DNA of 64,000 nt. It comes from Cephalotus follicularis (Eukaryota > Streptophyta > Magnoliopsida > Oxalidales > Cephalotaceae). Below are positions 35,489 to 46,730 of the stretch, in pieces. The first letter of the stretch is position 1. Each line of letters opens with the position of its first letter. Where the stretch lies: positions 1 to 64,000 of the forward strand of contig BDDD01001798.1 in NCBI GenBank assembly GCA_001972305.1, in the 5' to 3' direction. The notes below the pieces were generated by a model. It worked only from the letters and a program-made list of their open reading frames with translations. It had not been told where the DNA came from and made no database searches. A program made the position numbers and the translations under genes.

Positions 35489-36773
35489 TGAAATAAAACA
35501 CTTTTGCAATATACAAGAGGGGGGTGAATTGAATATTGAAGTAAGTATCGGAAATTTAAAAACTTTAAATGTAAAGAGTCAAGGAAAGAAAAAACTTCTC
35601 CAAATTTAGAGTGGTTCAGCTAACTCTTGCCTACGTCCACTTTTCCCAAGGGAGCTCCTTGAGTTTCCACTATCTCGAATTGATTAAGGCAGCAATTCGT
35701 TACACCTCACAATTTCGTGATTGAACTCAATCACAAGACCTTGACCTCAAGATCTTAGAGGATTCTCCTCTTTTACAAGTGATAATGAAAGTGTTTACAA
35801 GATAACCTCTCAAATAGGTTGATATGAAAAATACAGCTCTCAATATGAAACACTCAGATAATCTCAAAGAATAAAGCTTAGAAGCTTGTTAGAACACTAT
35901 TGAGCACTTTGAGCTTTTTGCACACTAGAATTCTTTGAATATGAAATCTCTTGATGTTGTGTGATTGATGTGAATAATTCTGAATTGTTGTTCTTCTTCT
36001 GAGGTTTCAGTCTTCCTTTTATAGGCATAAAAGATTTGTAGCCGTTGCATAAATCATGGAAGCTTTTGATTTAATAATGTGTAGTTGAAATCTTTGATTT
36101 TTGTCTTCTGCTGACATAAAGACGTCGATGTCATTCAAAAGGAGTCGATGTCTTTATAGTTGATATCCGTTGGAAGTGCTCGTACTAGCCGTTCCATGTT
36201 TCCCGGGTCTTGTTCATTTAAAAAAACGTCGATGTCTTTTTAAAGGCGTCGATGTCATTTCTGAGAAATCTCCAGGATTTGAATCTTTGAACATCACATC
36301 GACTTCTTCTGTGGGAGTCGATGTATTTTCTGGGAAATACAGGTAGCTCTAGAAAGCCATCGATGTCTATGGAAAGGCGTCGATGTCTTTCGTACGGACG
36401 TCGATGTCTTTACTGATAAGCATCGATGTCTTCACTCGAAATTGTCCTGTAACTTTGGCACCTAAAGACGTCGATGTCTTTCTGATAGGGATCGACTTCT
36501 TTCGTACTGATGTCGATGTCTTTACTGATAAGCATCGATGTCATCACTCGAAATTGTCCTGTAACTTCTGGCATGAAAGGCGTCGATGTCTTCTTTAAAG
36601 GAGCCGATGTCTTTCTGTACGGACGTCGATGTTATTCCTTGAAAGTCGATGTCTTCTTCTGCAAATGGTATTTTTGCTTTGGTATTGAACTTGTAATTTC
36701 TTGCACATCAAGTAAACTTGTTAAATGCAAATATGTTATAATCAAAACTAAGATTGAGACTAAGTCGTCAACA
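35489..36773 (-). mobile_element. Element F 3' LTR, complete
   Basis: The LTR is 1285 bases. The reverse complement of CCTTTTATA (36015-36023) gives a minus-strand TATA box, TATAAAAGG. Between it and the LTR end at 36773 lies a dense GTCGATGTCTTT array (36115-36660, about sixteen copies), that is, in U3 upstream of the promoter. Apparent ORFs at 36383-36824 follow the array. Confidence 0.9.
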
Positions 36774-37425
36774 ATCTCCCCCTTTTTGATGATGACAAAA
36801 ATTTGCTCAAAAGGCATAAATTAAAGTAATACCAATTTAAAAATATAAGGGAATACCAATAGAGACAAATTATAATGTAAGCAATTGTAATGTTCATGCA
36901 ATATCAAATAAGCAACGAGTTATGAGTTTTAGTCTTAATCTCCCATATTGAGCCTTTTCTCCATAAACTCAAGCATTTTGCGCTTATTTTCCCCAAACAT
37001 ACTTCTTTTGAGCCATTAGCATTTCTCCCCCTTTTTTGTATAGGATCAAAAAGTTCTGCAAAAGGTAGAAATCATTAGCTCCCCCTTAATAAAAGCAAGG
37101 GTAAAGAGAGTGAATATAGGCATTATGCAAAAAAAAATCAAAATATTGGCAATGAACATAATTATCGGCAATAATTAAGAAAAACACATTCATTCAACAC
37201 AATTATATCATAAATTAAATACACATTCATACAACATAATTCATAAAGCTGTATAAACATTATCTCATAAACATAATTTCATAAACACATAAACATTTCA
37301 TTAATATCATAAATTCATTAACAAACATTGTTTTTACAAAATTAAAAATAAATAAACACTTAGTTTCATCACAACACAACTAAAAACAAAACATAAACAA
37401 ATAGAAAACAGAAACAACAACAAGA
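36774..37425 (-). other. Element F 3' non-coding region with multiple polypurine tracts
   Basis: Next to the LTR, ATCTCCCCCTTTTTGATGATG (read on the minus strand as CAAAAAGGGGGAGAT) is the copia polypurine tract. Two more tracts lie at 37025-37040 (TCTCCCCCTTTTTTG) and 37079-37087. Multiplied tracts before the 3' LTR are a known Sirevirus trait. The rest is AT-rich. Confidence 0.75.
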
Positions 37426-38742
37426 TCAGGGAGCAGGAGGAGGGGCATCGGAATCGGATTCATCTCCCGAAGTCTCTTCGCAACGATCAATAGTCTTGGA
37501 ATCGGCAAGTTTTTGTTCCATTCTTTTGAGATGCCTCTTAATGACTTTTAGATCGTAGTAGATGGTGTCATCAACATTTTCGTAGTCGGAATGAAGTATT
37601 TTATGATCGTTCTCCAATCTAGTGAGCCGCGTGTTGACTTGCTCAAATTTATCTTCAAGCGAGGCTTGCATGGAAGCAAATTGAGAACGCATGAACTCCA
37701 TCACCCTGTCATAATCAGTGGAGGATGAGTTTCCTTGAGCTTGAGCCTGAGCAGGTGCAGCTTCTTCATGTGCTTCCCAAGGAGGATTGTCTTCTTGCTC
37801 TTCCCTTGCAATCCTTTGCACTTGATCAATTTTGGGGCAATAAGTCCATATTCCTTCTTGCTTTTTCCACCCTATCCGATTCAAAGTACTCTTGTTGTAC
37901 GTGTCTTCTTTCTTCAATTTGGTTGCTATCTCTCCTTCTAGCCGAATATGACAATGTTGGAAGACTTTGGTAAGAATGAAACCAAATGGTAGAACGGATT
38001 TCTTTTGTGAGAATGCTCTTACCATAGTCATGAGCATGAGAAGAGGAAAACGAAACTCAATTTTGGAAAGGATGCACCACATGAGAAAAACTTGCATCCT
38101 AGACAATTTTGCATACCCTCCACCGGTGGGTAGAATTTGATGTACAATAAGATGGTGGAGTAGCCTATGATCCACTGACAATCTATTGGTGGTCAGTGCC
38201 ATATTTGGATGAACATTTGGATCATGTGGGTACAAAAGAGACAAAATTTGGTTAGGGTGAAAACCCTCAACCTCCGGCCATTTTTTGTGTTCAAAAACAT
38301 ATAAACCGGTATGTGGAATGGGTAAGATAGATGCTAGAATCCTAGCATTTAGATAAATTCTCTCCCCTTTAACAGATGAGGACAGTGCAAATTCCTCATT
38401 GGGGCTTGAAACCATCCTAAGGTTAGAATAAAATTTCTTGACCAATTTGATGTAAAAAGGGTCAGAAATTTGAACAAGAGGGAGGAGATGGAGATCATCT
38501 AACCAGGAAACAAACGAAAACTCAAAGGAACAGAAATCCATGTCGATATTTCTGCCTCCCATGACTCTTTTGTCCACAAAAACAAAATTTCTCAAAGGCA
38601 CTTGCTCTTCGGATTCGGAATCCGATTGGAGAGCAGGGTCAGGAGAAGGTTCTCTAATCTCAAGCCTCTGCTTTTTAGCAGATTTGGGTGGCTGAGAGGA
38701 TGAAGCACCCTTCTTTTTGGCAGCAAACTTTGATCTAACCAT
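37426..38742 (-). CDS. Envelope-like / putative plant transposon protein ORF of element F
   Basis: This is an open frame of 438 codons from the Met that begins MVRSKFAAKKKG; an upstream in-frame Met at 38778 gives 450. It lies between the end of pol and the 3' LTR, where Sireviruses carry an envelope-like gene. Residues 1-50 are basic then acidic. Residues about 60-310 match, by my recognition, the plant domain often called putative plant transposon protein (KRVMGGRNIDMDF, LPIPHTGLYVFE, ILPTGGGYAKLSRMQVFLMW). Residues 340-420 look like a coiled coil (MRSQFASMQASLEDKFEQVN), followed by an acidic, Pro-rich tail. No clear signal peptide or membrane anchor is visible, so an envelope role is unproven. 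It is intact although the rest of the element is not. Confidence 0.8.
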   Translation of the reverse strand: MVRSKFAAKKKGASSSQPPKSAKKQRLEIREPSPDPALQSDSESEEQVPLRNFVFVDKRVMGGRNIDMDFCSFEFSFVSWLDDLHLLPLVQISDPFYIKLVKKFYSNLRMVSSPNEEFALSSSVKGERIYLNARILASILPIPHTGLYVFEHKKWPEVEGFHPNQILSLLYPHDPNVHPNMALTTNRLSVDHRLLHHLIVHQILPTGGGYAKLSRMQVFLMWCILSKIEFRFPLLMLMTMVRAFSQKKSVLPFGFILTKVFQHCHIRLEGEIATKLKKEDTYNKSTLNRIGWKKQEGIWTYCPKIDQVQRIAREEQEDNPPWEAHEEAAPAQAQAQGNSSSTDYDRVMEFMRSQFASMQASLEDKFEQVNTRLTRLENDHKILHSDYENVDDTIYYDLKVIKRHLKRMEQKLADSKTIDRCEETSGDESDSDAPPPAP

Positions 38743-39291
38743 TTTTACAAACAGTTGGTGTGCACAAGAGTCAAACACAAAGAGTGATAAAAACAGATGG
38801 ATTGGACAAGACGAAAACTGTTTTTGAAGATGGAGAAGGAATCAGAGGATGTTTTACGACCAAGTAGAACGATTTTTGACAGAAAAACAAAGAGAGTAGA
38901 AATTTTTGAAAACTCAGAAATAGGTTAAAATGAGAAATGAGCATGAGATCGACGTTTTTAATGAAGAAGTCGATTTCTGAGTAAAAGACATCGACGTGAT
39001 TAAAAAGAAGTCGACGCGTTCTTTAAATGAACGAAAGAAATCGATACAGAAAACGCTGCGTTTTGAAAAGCATCGACGCGTTTGAAAAGAAGCCGACGTG
39101 TTTCAAAGAGATTGATGTTTTTCAAAAAGGATCGACGTGATTTTCATAAGTCATAAATTTTTCCAGAAAAGAAGTCGACGCATTTTTGTAAAACAGAACA
39201 GAAAATCAAGCAAAAACAGAACAATTACCACAAAACAATCATCATATCAAATATGCATTCAATCAAACATATCATTCACACATAATAAACA
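38743..39291 (-). other. Spacer between pol and the envelope-like ORF with a TCGA motif array
   Basis: Non-coding. From 38945 to 39185 it holds about ten copies of AAGTCGACG(C/T)(G/A)TTT and AGATCGACG forms, on average one per 24 bases. This is a second array in the same element, outside the LTR. Confidence 0.75.
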
Positions 39292-39717
39292 TCATTCAAG
39301 CTCACATAAACCTAATTCTCTTCTAAACTTACAGAAAGAATTCTCATCTAAAGGTTTGGTGAAGATATCCGCCACTTGTTTTTCGGTGGGAATATACTCA
39401 AAAACAATGTCACCACTTTCTACATGTTCTCTTAAGAAATTGTATCTAATGTCTATATGCTTTGTCCTAGAATGATGGACTGGGTTCTTAGCAAGACAAA
39501 TACTACTAGTATTATCACATTTAATAGATACATCCTTAACACATATACCATAATCAACCAATTGTTGCTTTTGCCAAAGAATTTGAGCACAACAACTACC
39601 TACTGCAATATACTCAGCTTCAGTGGTAGATAAAGCTATTGAATTTTGCTTCTTGCTAAACCAAGAGACTAGCATGCTTCCTAGGTATTGGCATGAGCCA
39701 CTAGTGCTCTTGCGGTC
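39292..39717 (-). pseudogene. pol: RNase H C-terminal part of copia pol in element F
   Basis: Read on the minus strand, the fragment starts at SDRKSTSG and continues through LVSWFSKKQNS, ALSTTEAEYIA, KCDNTSSICLAKNP, HHSRTKHIDIRY and VADIFTKPL, all standard Ty1/copia RNase H motifs. It ends in a stop near 39289-39291. The N-terminal side is cut at 39717-39720, where the sequence jumps into LTR. Without the rest of pol it is a remnant, though its own frame is open. Confidence 0.88.
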
Positions 39718-40872
39718 GCTAACTCTTGCCTACGTCCACTTTTCCCAAGGGAGCTCCTTGAGTTTCCACTATCTCGAATTGATTAAGGCAGCAATTCGTT
39801 ACACCTCACAATTTCGTGATTGACCTCAATCACAAGACCTTGACCTCAAGATCTTAGAGGATTCTCCTCTTTTACAAGTGATAATGAAAGTGTTTACAAG
39901 ATAACCTCTCAAATAGGTTGATATGAGAAATACAGCTCTCAATATGAAACACTCAGATAATCTCAAAGAATAAAGCTTAGAAGCTTGTTAGAACACTATT
40001 GAGCACTTTGAGCTTTTTGCACACTAGAATTCTTTGAATATGAAATCTCTTGATGTTGTGTGATTGATATGAATAATTCTGAATTGTTGTTCTTCTTCTG
40101 AGGTTTCAGTCTTCCTTTTATAGGCATAAAAGATTGGTAGCCGTTGCATAAATCATGGAAGCTTTTGATTTAATAATGTGTAGTTGAAATCTTTGATTTC
40201 TGTCTTCTGCTGACATAAAGACGTCGATGTGATTCAAAAGGAGTCGATGTCTTTATAGTTGATAGCCGTTGGAAGTGCTCGTACTAGCCGTTCCATGTTT
40301 CCCGGGTCATGTTCATTTAAAAAAACGTCGATGTCTTTTTAAAGGCGTCGATGTCATTTCTGGGAAATCTCCAGGATTTGAATCTTTGAACATCACATCG
40401 ACTTCTTTTGTGGGAGTCGATGTATTTTCTGGGAAATGCAGGTAGCTCTAGAAAGGCGTCGATGTCTATGGAAAGGCGTCGATGTCTTTCGTACGGACGT
40501 CGATGTCTTTACTGATAAGCATCAATGTCTTCACTCGAAATTGTCCTATAACTTTGGCACCTAAAGACGTCGATGTCTTTCTGATAGGGATCGACTTCTT
40601 TCGTACGGACGTCGATGTGTTTACTGATAAGCGTCGATGTCATCACTCGAAATTGTCCTGTAACTTCTGGCATGAAAGGCGTCGATGTCTTCTTTAAAGG
40701 AGTCGATGTCTTTCTGTACGGACGTCGATGTTATTCCTTGAAAGTTGATGTCTTCTTCTGCAGATGGTATTTTTGCTTTGGTATTGAACTTGTAATTTCT
40801 TGCACATCAAGTAAACTTGTTAAATGCAAATATGTTATCATCAAAACTAAGATTGAGACTAAGTCGTCAACA
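39718..40872 (-). mobile_element. Element F 5' LTR, truncated
   Basis: It matches the 3' LTR from GCTAACTCTTGCC (35619 onward) to the end and lacks the first ~130 plus-strand bases, the U5 end in sense orientation. The TATA box (40114-40122) and the GTCGATGTCTTT array (40215-40760) remain. The junction with RNase H shares only GCT with the donor LTR site. Confidence 0.9.
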
Positions 40873-42571
40873 GACGCTTTTCCTTTAAGCATCAAATATT
40901 CAGTGAAACCAGAACAGTGTATTCTCCATCGCAAAACACAACAACGTCTTAACACCAGTGGAACCAAGTAGAACAACACATGCAACTCAACCCATTTCCA
41001 TTCAAAATCAGAACATTCATAACAGGTTATCTATTAGTGGAAACCCACAACAATTGCACAGGTCACAATCCACCATTTATGCATTTCATTGAATGAACAT
41101 TTACTATAATTGACTTCAAAACACAGTAATATAATCCCTACCTCATATTCAAAGTTAGGAATCATAGTCCACTTCCTCAGGGTCACAGACCCGTAGCGCT
41201 TTTGAGCTTCTAAGTTCGGTACAGAAATTCCAAACCCAAGTTCAACTCCAACCTCGGTCCGAGCTTCCAAGCCTTTATCTCCGTGTTCAAGTGTCGCACC
41301 CCGAACTGTGAGGAAACCCCCACGACTCGACACGTGAACACCGTCCCTTCAATCCATTCATATCATAATATAAATCATATTCCAAAAGTGCTATAAATTT
41401 AAAACTTTAAATCAAAGTAATGTAAGCGGAATAATCAATTCAAATAAAAACTAACTCTTAGAATTTCTTGAAAATCGGGCATGATGTATTCATTTATCAG
41501 ATTATACCCCCAGTAAAGAAAAACACATTTTATATCCACACTCCCGAAGGAGGAATCAACCATGTATATCATACATATACGGAGGATAAGTAGTCAACTC
41601 CTCAATACGATAGGCCTGACCATATCTAATACATAGACACACATATATAAGCATTGCCACACGTCAGCAGGTCGATAGCTGAATTAAATCATATCACTAC
41701 ATTGTCTTTGGAATGTCTCTTATACATGGAGTCCTTTATATCAACTCATACAGGCAGAAACCATATCCAAGATAGATAACCAAATATAATTATTATCCCA
41801 TAATATACCTCAAACGTCCCGTCCGTCTTGTTCTATCTCATAGCAATCCTTCACCTGTGCCTGACCCATTCCATTACAATGAAATGGGTCAACGACATAT
41901 AGTCGTGTAGGTATACTATATGCTATGAATGCAACAGTATAACAATGTATGTGTGCAAACAGTATGCAATGTATGCATCAGTGTAACAGTGTGACAGTGT
42001 ACAGTATAACCGTATGCCATGTGATGCAACAGTATAACAAAATGTATGCATGGCATGTCATATATATATATATATGAATGACAATTGCGGAAAGCTTTAG
42101 TATACCAACCGACCCTAAGCAGTGGTATACATAGCTAGTCCTAAACACATCAAAGGCCATAGACCTCCAGACACTTCGTACAAACGATCCATAATCATCC
42201 ATGGGGACAAACAATCCGTAAGGTCAAGTACTCCTCTATAACGCCCCTAAATTTCATAAATAATTATTATGAAACTGGTGCGTGTGTACTCGTGATAAAA
42301 CCAATAAAGGCCCGGAGTAATAAAAAGGGCATTACGCATTGAATCCGTAATTATGTTTCCTAAAACGGCTATTACAGCCTATTTTTAATGTGTGACAATA
42401 AAGTCCAATGTTCGCATTATTATTACAGTTATTTTAGTGGTGATCGGATTAATAAATGTCGTAGTTTGCGGAAAAAACAGGACCCGAACCTTAATATTTG
42501 CTGGTAAAATACCATAAAGAAAAGGGGGGAAGCAATTAAGAAAGAAAGAAGAAAGAGACACAGGAGCGTAG

Positions 42572-45261
42572 TGTCACACCCCGTATTTCCATTCACGTAC
42601 AATGGACCAGCATATGCGGTGATATCAAAAATAAGCATAAAATAATATTCCAGCATTTCAATTATTAACCATATTTAAATTGCGGAAGCATTCGATAAGC
42701 CGGAATATATATAAAACCATCCGCACGCATCCCATACTACTTGCGGGTAAAACCACTATTATCCTTACATAAAAGGAATCTACAACACTACGAGGTATGA
42801 ACCGTTCAATCTCAAGTTACAATACAACAATATAATAATCAACCTTAAATAACAATAAGAAGCTCTCCAAGCTTTCGCCGCACTCTCCAAGTATCCTTGC
42901 TTAATCTGAAATTGTAGGGGTTAGCCGTTGTCCTCACTTGGCTAAGTAGAATGATAATGTATGATAAGGAATATATGAATGCAACATGTATGACAGTTTA
43001 TATCAAAATAACATTTGAATGGGCCAATATATAAGCAACCATGCCAAGTGGCCATAAACAATCCATATGCAAGAATACCGCACAAGGGTACAATCAATTC
43101 AACACTCACTTGGTTGTCACATGTTGCTAACTCCTAGCACCGACTGTGCACCACCTAACTATCACCCTACACTCCGAAGATGATAGAAAAGGTAACACTT
43201 ACTACCGGCATTAGCGGGTAGTTTAACAATCAATTTCTGCATTGCAGAACACTGGGGTGATACTCTGGCCAACTCCTGGCACCCAGAATCACATTCCCGT
43301 AGTCAGTGACAACCTCCGTCACCAAACCAAGGCACTCATACACAATCAATACAATCAATTCAAGAATAATATTACATATATCAATAGTATGCAATATAAA
43401 GTAGTTTTCTTTAGAAACTTTGACAATTCACTTATCGTACCTCTCTTTGGAGGAAAACGACATCACTTAAATAGTGGTTTCCAATTTGGGAAACAAAACA
43501 GTAAGTACCTCTCATATAAGAGGAAAAATCAGTAGTTTATTTGGCAATAATCATTCACTTGAAAATGATAGTTTGATTTCATAAATTGGATACATAATCC
43601 ATAGTTGGTTTCAATCATTGAAATACAAGTGGTGGTGGTGATAACTGACACCAAAACAGTTTATAATAATGTGGCAGTAGCACATTCGGTAACACTTTCA
43701 TAAATCAATAATTCTTGCAATAAGAGTTCTCACTTGAAAATGGTGTTTAAAACCATGCATTATGCATATAGTACATAATTCGTTCGATCATTGTAATACA
43801 AGTAGTAGTGATGTTAAATAACATCAAACAGTGTATACTAGATGGTGGTAGCACATACAATTCGATAACAATAACAAACAGTAACAATTCAATCAATGTA
43901 TGAATTTTCTACCCAGAACAGTCGGCTGCCATGAAGAACCAGTCGACTGTTGGGTTGAGTAGTTGACTGCTTTGGGTACCAGTCGATTGCCTCTGCCCAG
44001 AAAATGCAGAAATGGCAAGTCATGTAATGCTAATTCAATTCCTAATCAATTCAATACATGTAACTATGCAGAAAATAAACATACATAATATGCATACTCA
44101 TATCTTCCATGACATATCATTACCCCTACCTCAATTCGCTATCCCAAGATCAATTGAATATGATCTTTCTCTTTGAGTTCCAAGTCACTTTCACCAATCA
44201 CTCTTTCAATTCCAATAGAATCAATCTATGCATGTTTGTTTATGAACATATGCATCAATATCAGTAGGTTTCATTAGCTACTTACTACAATTACAATTTC
44301 CAACAACAACTTAAATCACCAAGTCTCTAATTCCATTTTCCAATTCTCCTTTGCTCTCTATGTCAACAATTATTCAATCTCGAATTCATTCTTTTAAGTG
44401 TTTGACAGAAGGTATGTAATACTTAGAAACCATTTAAGCATTTGTTCTAACACTAACAACAATTAAAATCTATTCTAGAGGCTATATCACCATTTACACT
44501 TGAATTCATTATTACTTTCCATTTCAATTCCAAAGATTGTTCTTCTAATCCATTAACAGAAGATATACAACATTTTTCCTAGTCATTTTATCATCAAAAT
44601 AACAAAGAATTCGGATCAAGGACTTACCAAGAGTCTAAAGCTTCAAAGTCCTCCCCTTTTGAGCTCTCTATGTCATCCAATGCAAGCTCCACTAATTCCT
44701 CTCTTCTCTCTGTGTTTTCTAACACTCAACACCATTCAATCAGCTGATCTAACTCTCAAAGGCTTATAATTTCGTCAGATTCCTACCAACTCTCATGCAC
44801 TCACATTTTTCTTTCTTTTCTTTCCACCTCATGCATTGTCTTTTCTTCACCTTTATCTCTTAAATTATCAAATTGCAGGTTGTTGATCTGCAGAGAACAT
44901 GTAAACATTCCACTTTGCATGTTCTGGCAGGTGGGGAGACACAAGTGCCATTATCCCATCTGTCCTTCATGTCCCTGCACATGCCAGGAATCTGTCCTGG
45001 AGCAAACCAGTCGACTGGAATTAGAGGGCAGTCGACTGCATTCTTCACGTGGCAAACAGTCGACTGTTGCCCTGTGACAGTCGGTTGTTTGGGCTAGATT
45101 AGGGTTTTCCAACTTTGATACTTCACCAATTGCACATTTAATCATCCCCAAACAAATACCAATCATAGAAATCAGTATAATTGGATAAATAACTCAATTA
45201 AAATGTATATTTTATTTCAAAATTGGATCAATATACGTTAATTGAAATTGCGGTTATTACA
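42572..45261 (-). mobile_element. B2: solo LTR of family B inside H1
   Basis: TGTCACACCCCGTATTTCC...GCGGTTATTACA, 2690 bases. A perfect TSD CGTAG lies at 42567-42571 and 45262-45266. This is the innermost level of the nest. TCGA-palindrome clusters lie at 43915-44000 and 45005-45095. Confidence 0.92.
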
Positions 45262-45659
45262 CGTAGCATGCTCATGCAAAGAAGAGAGACAGACGTGAGA
45301 GAGAGAGAGGGAACAAGAGAGAAAGGGAGAGAGGGCACCAGAGACGACGCCGGAGCCAGCCACCTGACCGGGAGAGCACGACGGTCAGCCCAGGACCTCC
45401 AGCCGCCGGTAATTTCTCCTTTCCTCTTCTCTTTTCCTTCTTTTTCTCTTCTCCTTCCCTGACATTTTCGCCTCTGCCGTGCGTTCCACCGCCGGTTAGA
45501 GTCACGGATGGAGGGGGTTTTCGTCTAGAAGGCCCGCTCTGTCCATTTTGACCACCGTTGAGGCGTGGTTTGGCCGGAGTTGACTGGGATGTGTTGACTG
45601 AGTTGACTCAGCGAGTAGACTCACGTCATTTTTGGGTGGCGATCTGACCTGTTGAGGTA

Positions 45660-46010
45660 TGGTAAGTTGTACTTAAAGCGTCGAGGCTTGGGTAGTAATG
45701 GTCGACGCTTAGACCCCCCTAACGATGCTTTAAACCAGTGCAAGGGCAAATTGGAAATATGCCTCTAACCGTCGATGCTTAGGGATAAAGAGTCGACGCT
45801 TTGGGCAACGATCGACGTTCTAAATAAAAATATCGACGCTTTGAAGTCAGGTATGTTTGTTGACTTGGACGAAGACTTAAAAGCGTCGACGCTTTGTAAG
45901 AAAGCGTCAGCGCTTTAGTCGGGATAGAGGTGAAAAAACTCAGGAAAAGGCTGTGACCATCGACGCTTAGAGAGAAACCGTCGACGCTTTGAGTCATTTT
46001 CTGACATTTT
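45660..46010. repeat. GCGTCGACGCTTTG motif array in H1
   Basis: About thirteen copies in 350 bases, several with the full palindrome AAAGCGTCGACGCTTT (for example near 45890). The array stops about 80 bases before the TATA box, which suggests a U3 promoter element. Confidence 0.82.
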
Positions 46011-46087
46011 TGTGCGCCACGAGCAACGAACGGACGGGGTAAAAAAATTGGGCAGAAAAAGACAAAATTGGAGGCGGTGTTTTTACC

Positions 46088-46094
46088 TATAAAT
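46088..46094 (+). promoter_or_regulatory. Probable TATA box of H1
   Basis: TATAAAT in ACCTATAAATTGCAG, followed by a GA-rich leader (46125-46265) and then AAGCAAGGTAAGGAC, which looks like a splice donor. The promoter reading is inference. Confidence 0.5.
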
Positions 46095-46350
46095 TGCAGT
46101 AAATTGTGAGAGTGATCAGTAGAAAAAAAATTTGAGAGAGAGTTTACTGAGAGAAGGAAGAGAGAAAGAGAGGAAGAAGGGAAGAGGAGAAAAGAGAATT
46201 TTGTTGGGATTTCAGCATAGTAATTTCTTCAGTGTGGAGAAAAGAGAGAAGGAGATAAAGCAAGGTAAGGACTCTTGTTCTTTTTCTAAAAATACTTTAT
46301 GTTAGGAATTTATACTCATTCTTTTAAAGTATTTTATTTTAGTATTCAGC

Positions 46351-46730
46351 TCAATTTAATTTAACTTTCCCATCGATATGATCGGTATATCCATCTGACC
46401 GAGTGGAGGAAGTTAATTTTTAATTTAATATTTCAATTAAGCAGTTTTATGCTCGTTGCAACCGTTTATTTTATCAACTCAATTTAATTTAACTTTCCCA
46501 TCGATATGATCGGTATATCCGTCTGACCGAGTGGAGGAAGTTAATTTTTAATTTAATATTTCAATTAAGCAGTTTTATGCTCGTTGCAACCGTTTATTTT
46601 ATCAACTCAATTTATTTTAACTTTCCCATCGATATGATCGGTATATCCGTCTGACCGAGTGGAGGAAGTTAACTTTAATTTAATATTTCAATTAAGCAAT
46701 TTTTATGCTCGATATTTAAATAACTTATTT
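46351..46730. repeat. 128-bp tandem repeat, three copies, in H1
   Basis: TCAATTTAATTTAACTTTCC starts at 46351 and 46479, with a near copy at 46607, an exact 128-base period. Each unit has CATCGATATGATCGG and GACCGAGTGGAGGAAG. The first two are nearly identical; the third diverges after about 100 bases. Confidence 0.93.

Larger units (their letters stand above)
35489..40872 (-). mobile_element. Element F: Ty1/copia, Sirevirus-like, internally deleted
   Basis: It begins TGAAATAAAACAC and ends AAGTCGTCAACA. A perfect TSD GACGC lies at 35484-35488 and 40873-40877. On the minus strand the order is a truncated 5' LTR (40872-39718), the RNase H end of pol (39717-39292), an envelope-like ORF, polypurine tracts, and the 3' LTR (36773-35489). 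Primer site, gag, protease, integrase and most of RT are missing. The LTRs differ at only about one base in a hundred by eye, so insertion is recent. Confidence 0.9.

Noticed and set aside
36383..36824. Plus-strand frames rich in DVDVF in the F LTRs (also 40482-40971)
   Set aside because: They are readings through the GTCGATGTCTTT array on the strand opposite to the element.
37725..37973. 82-codon plus-strand frame
   Set aside because: Shadow of the envelope-like ORF on the opposite strand.
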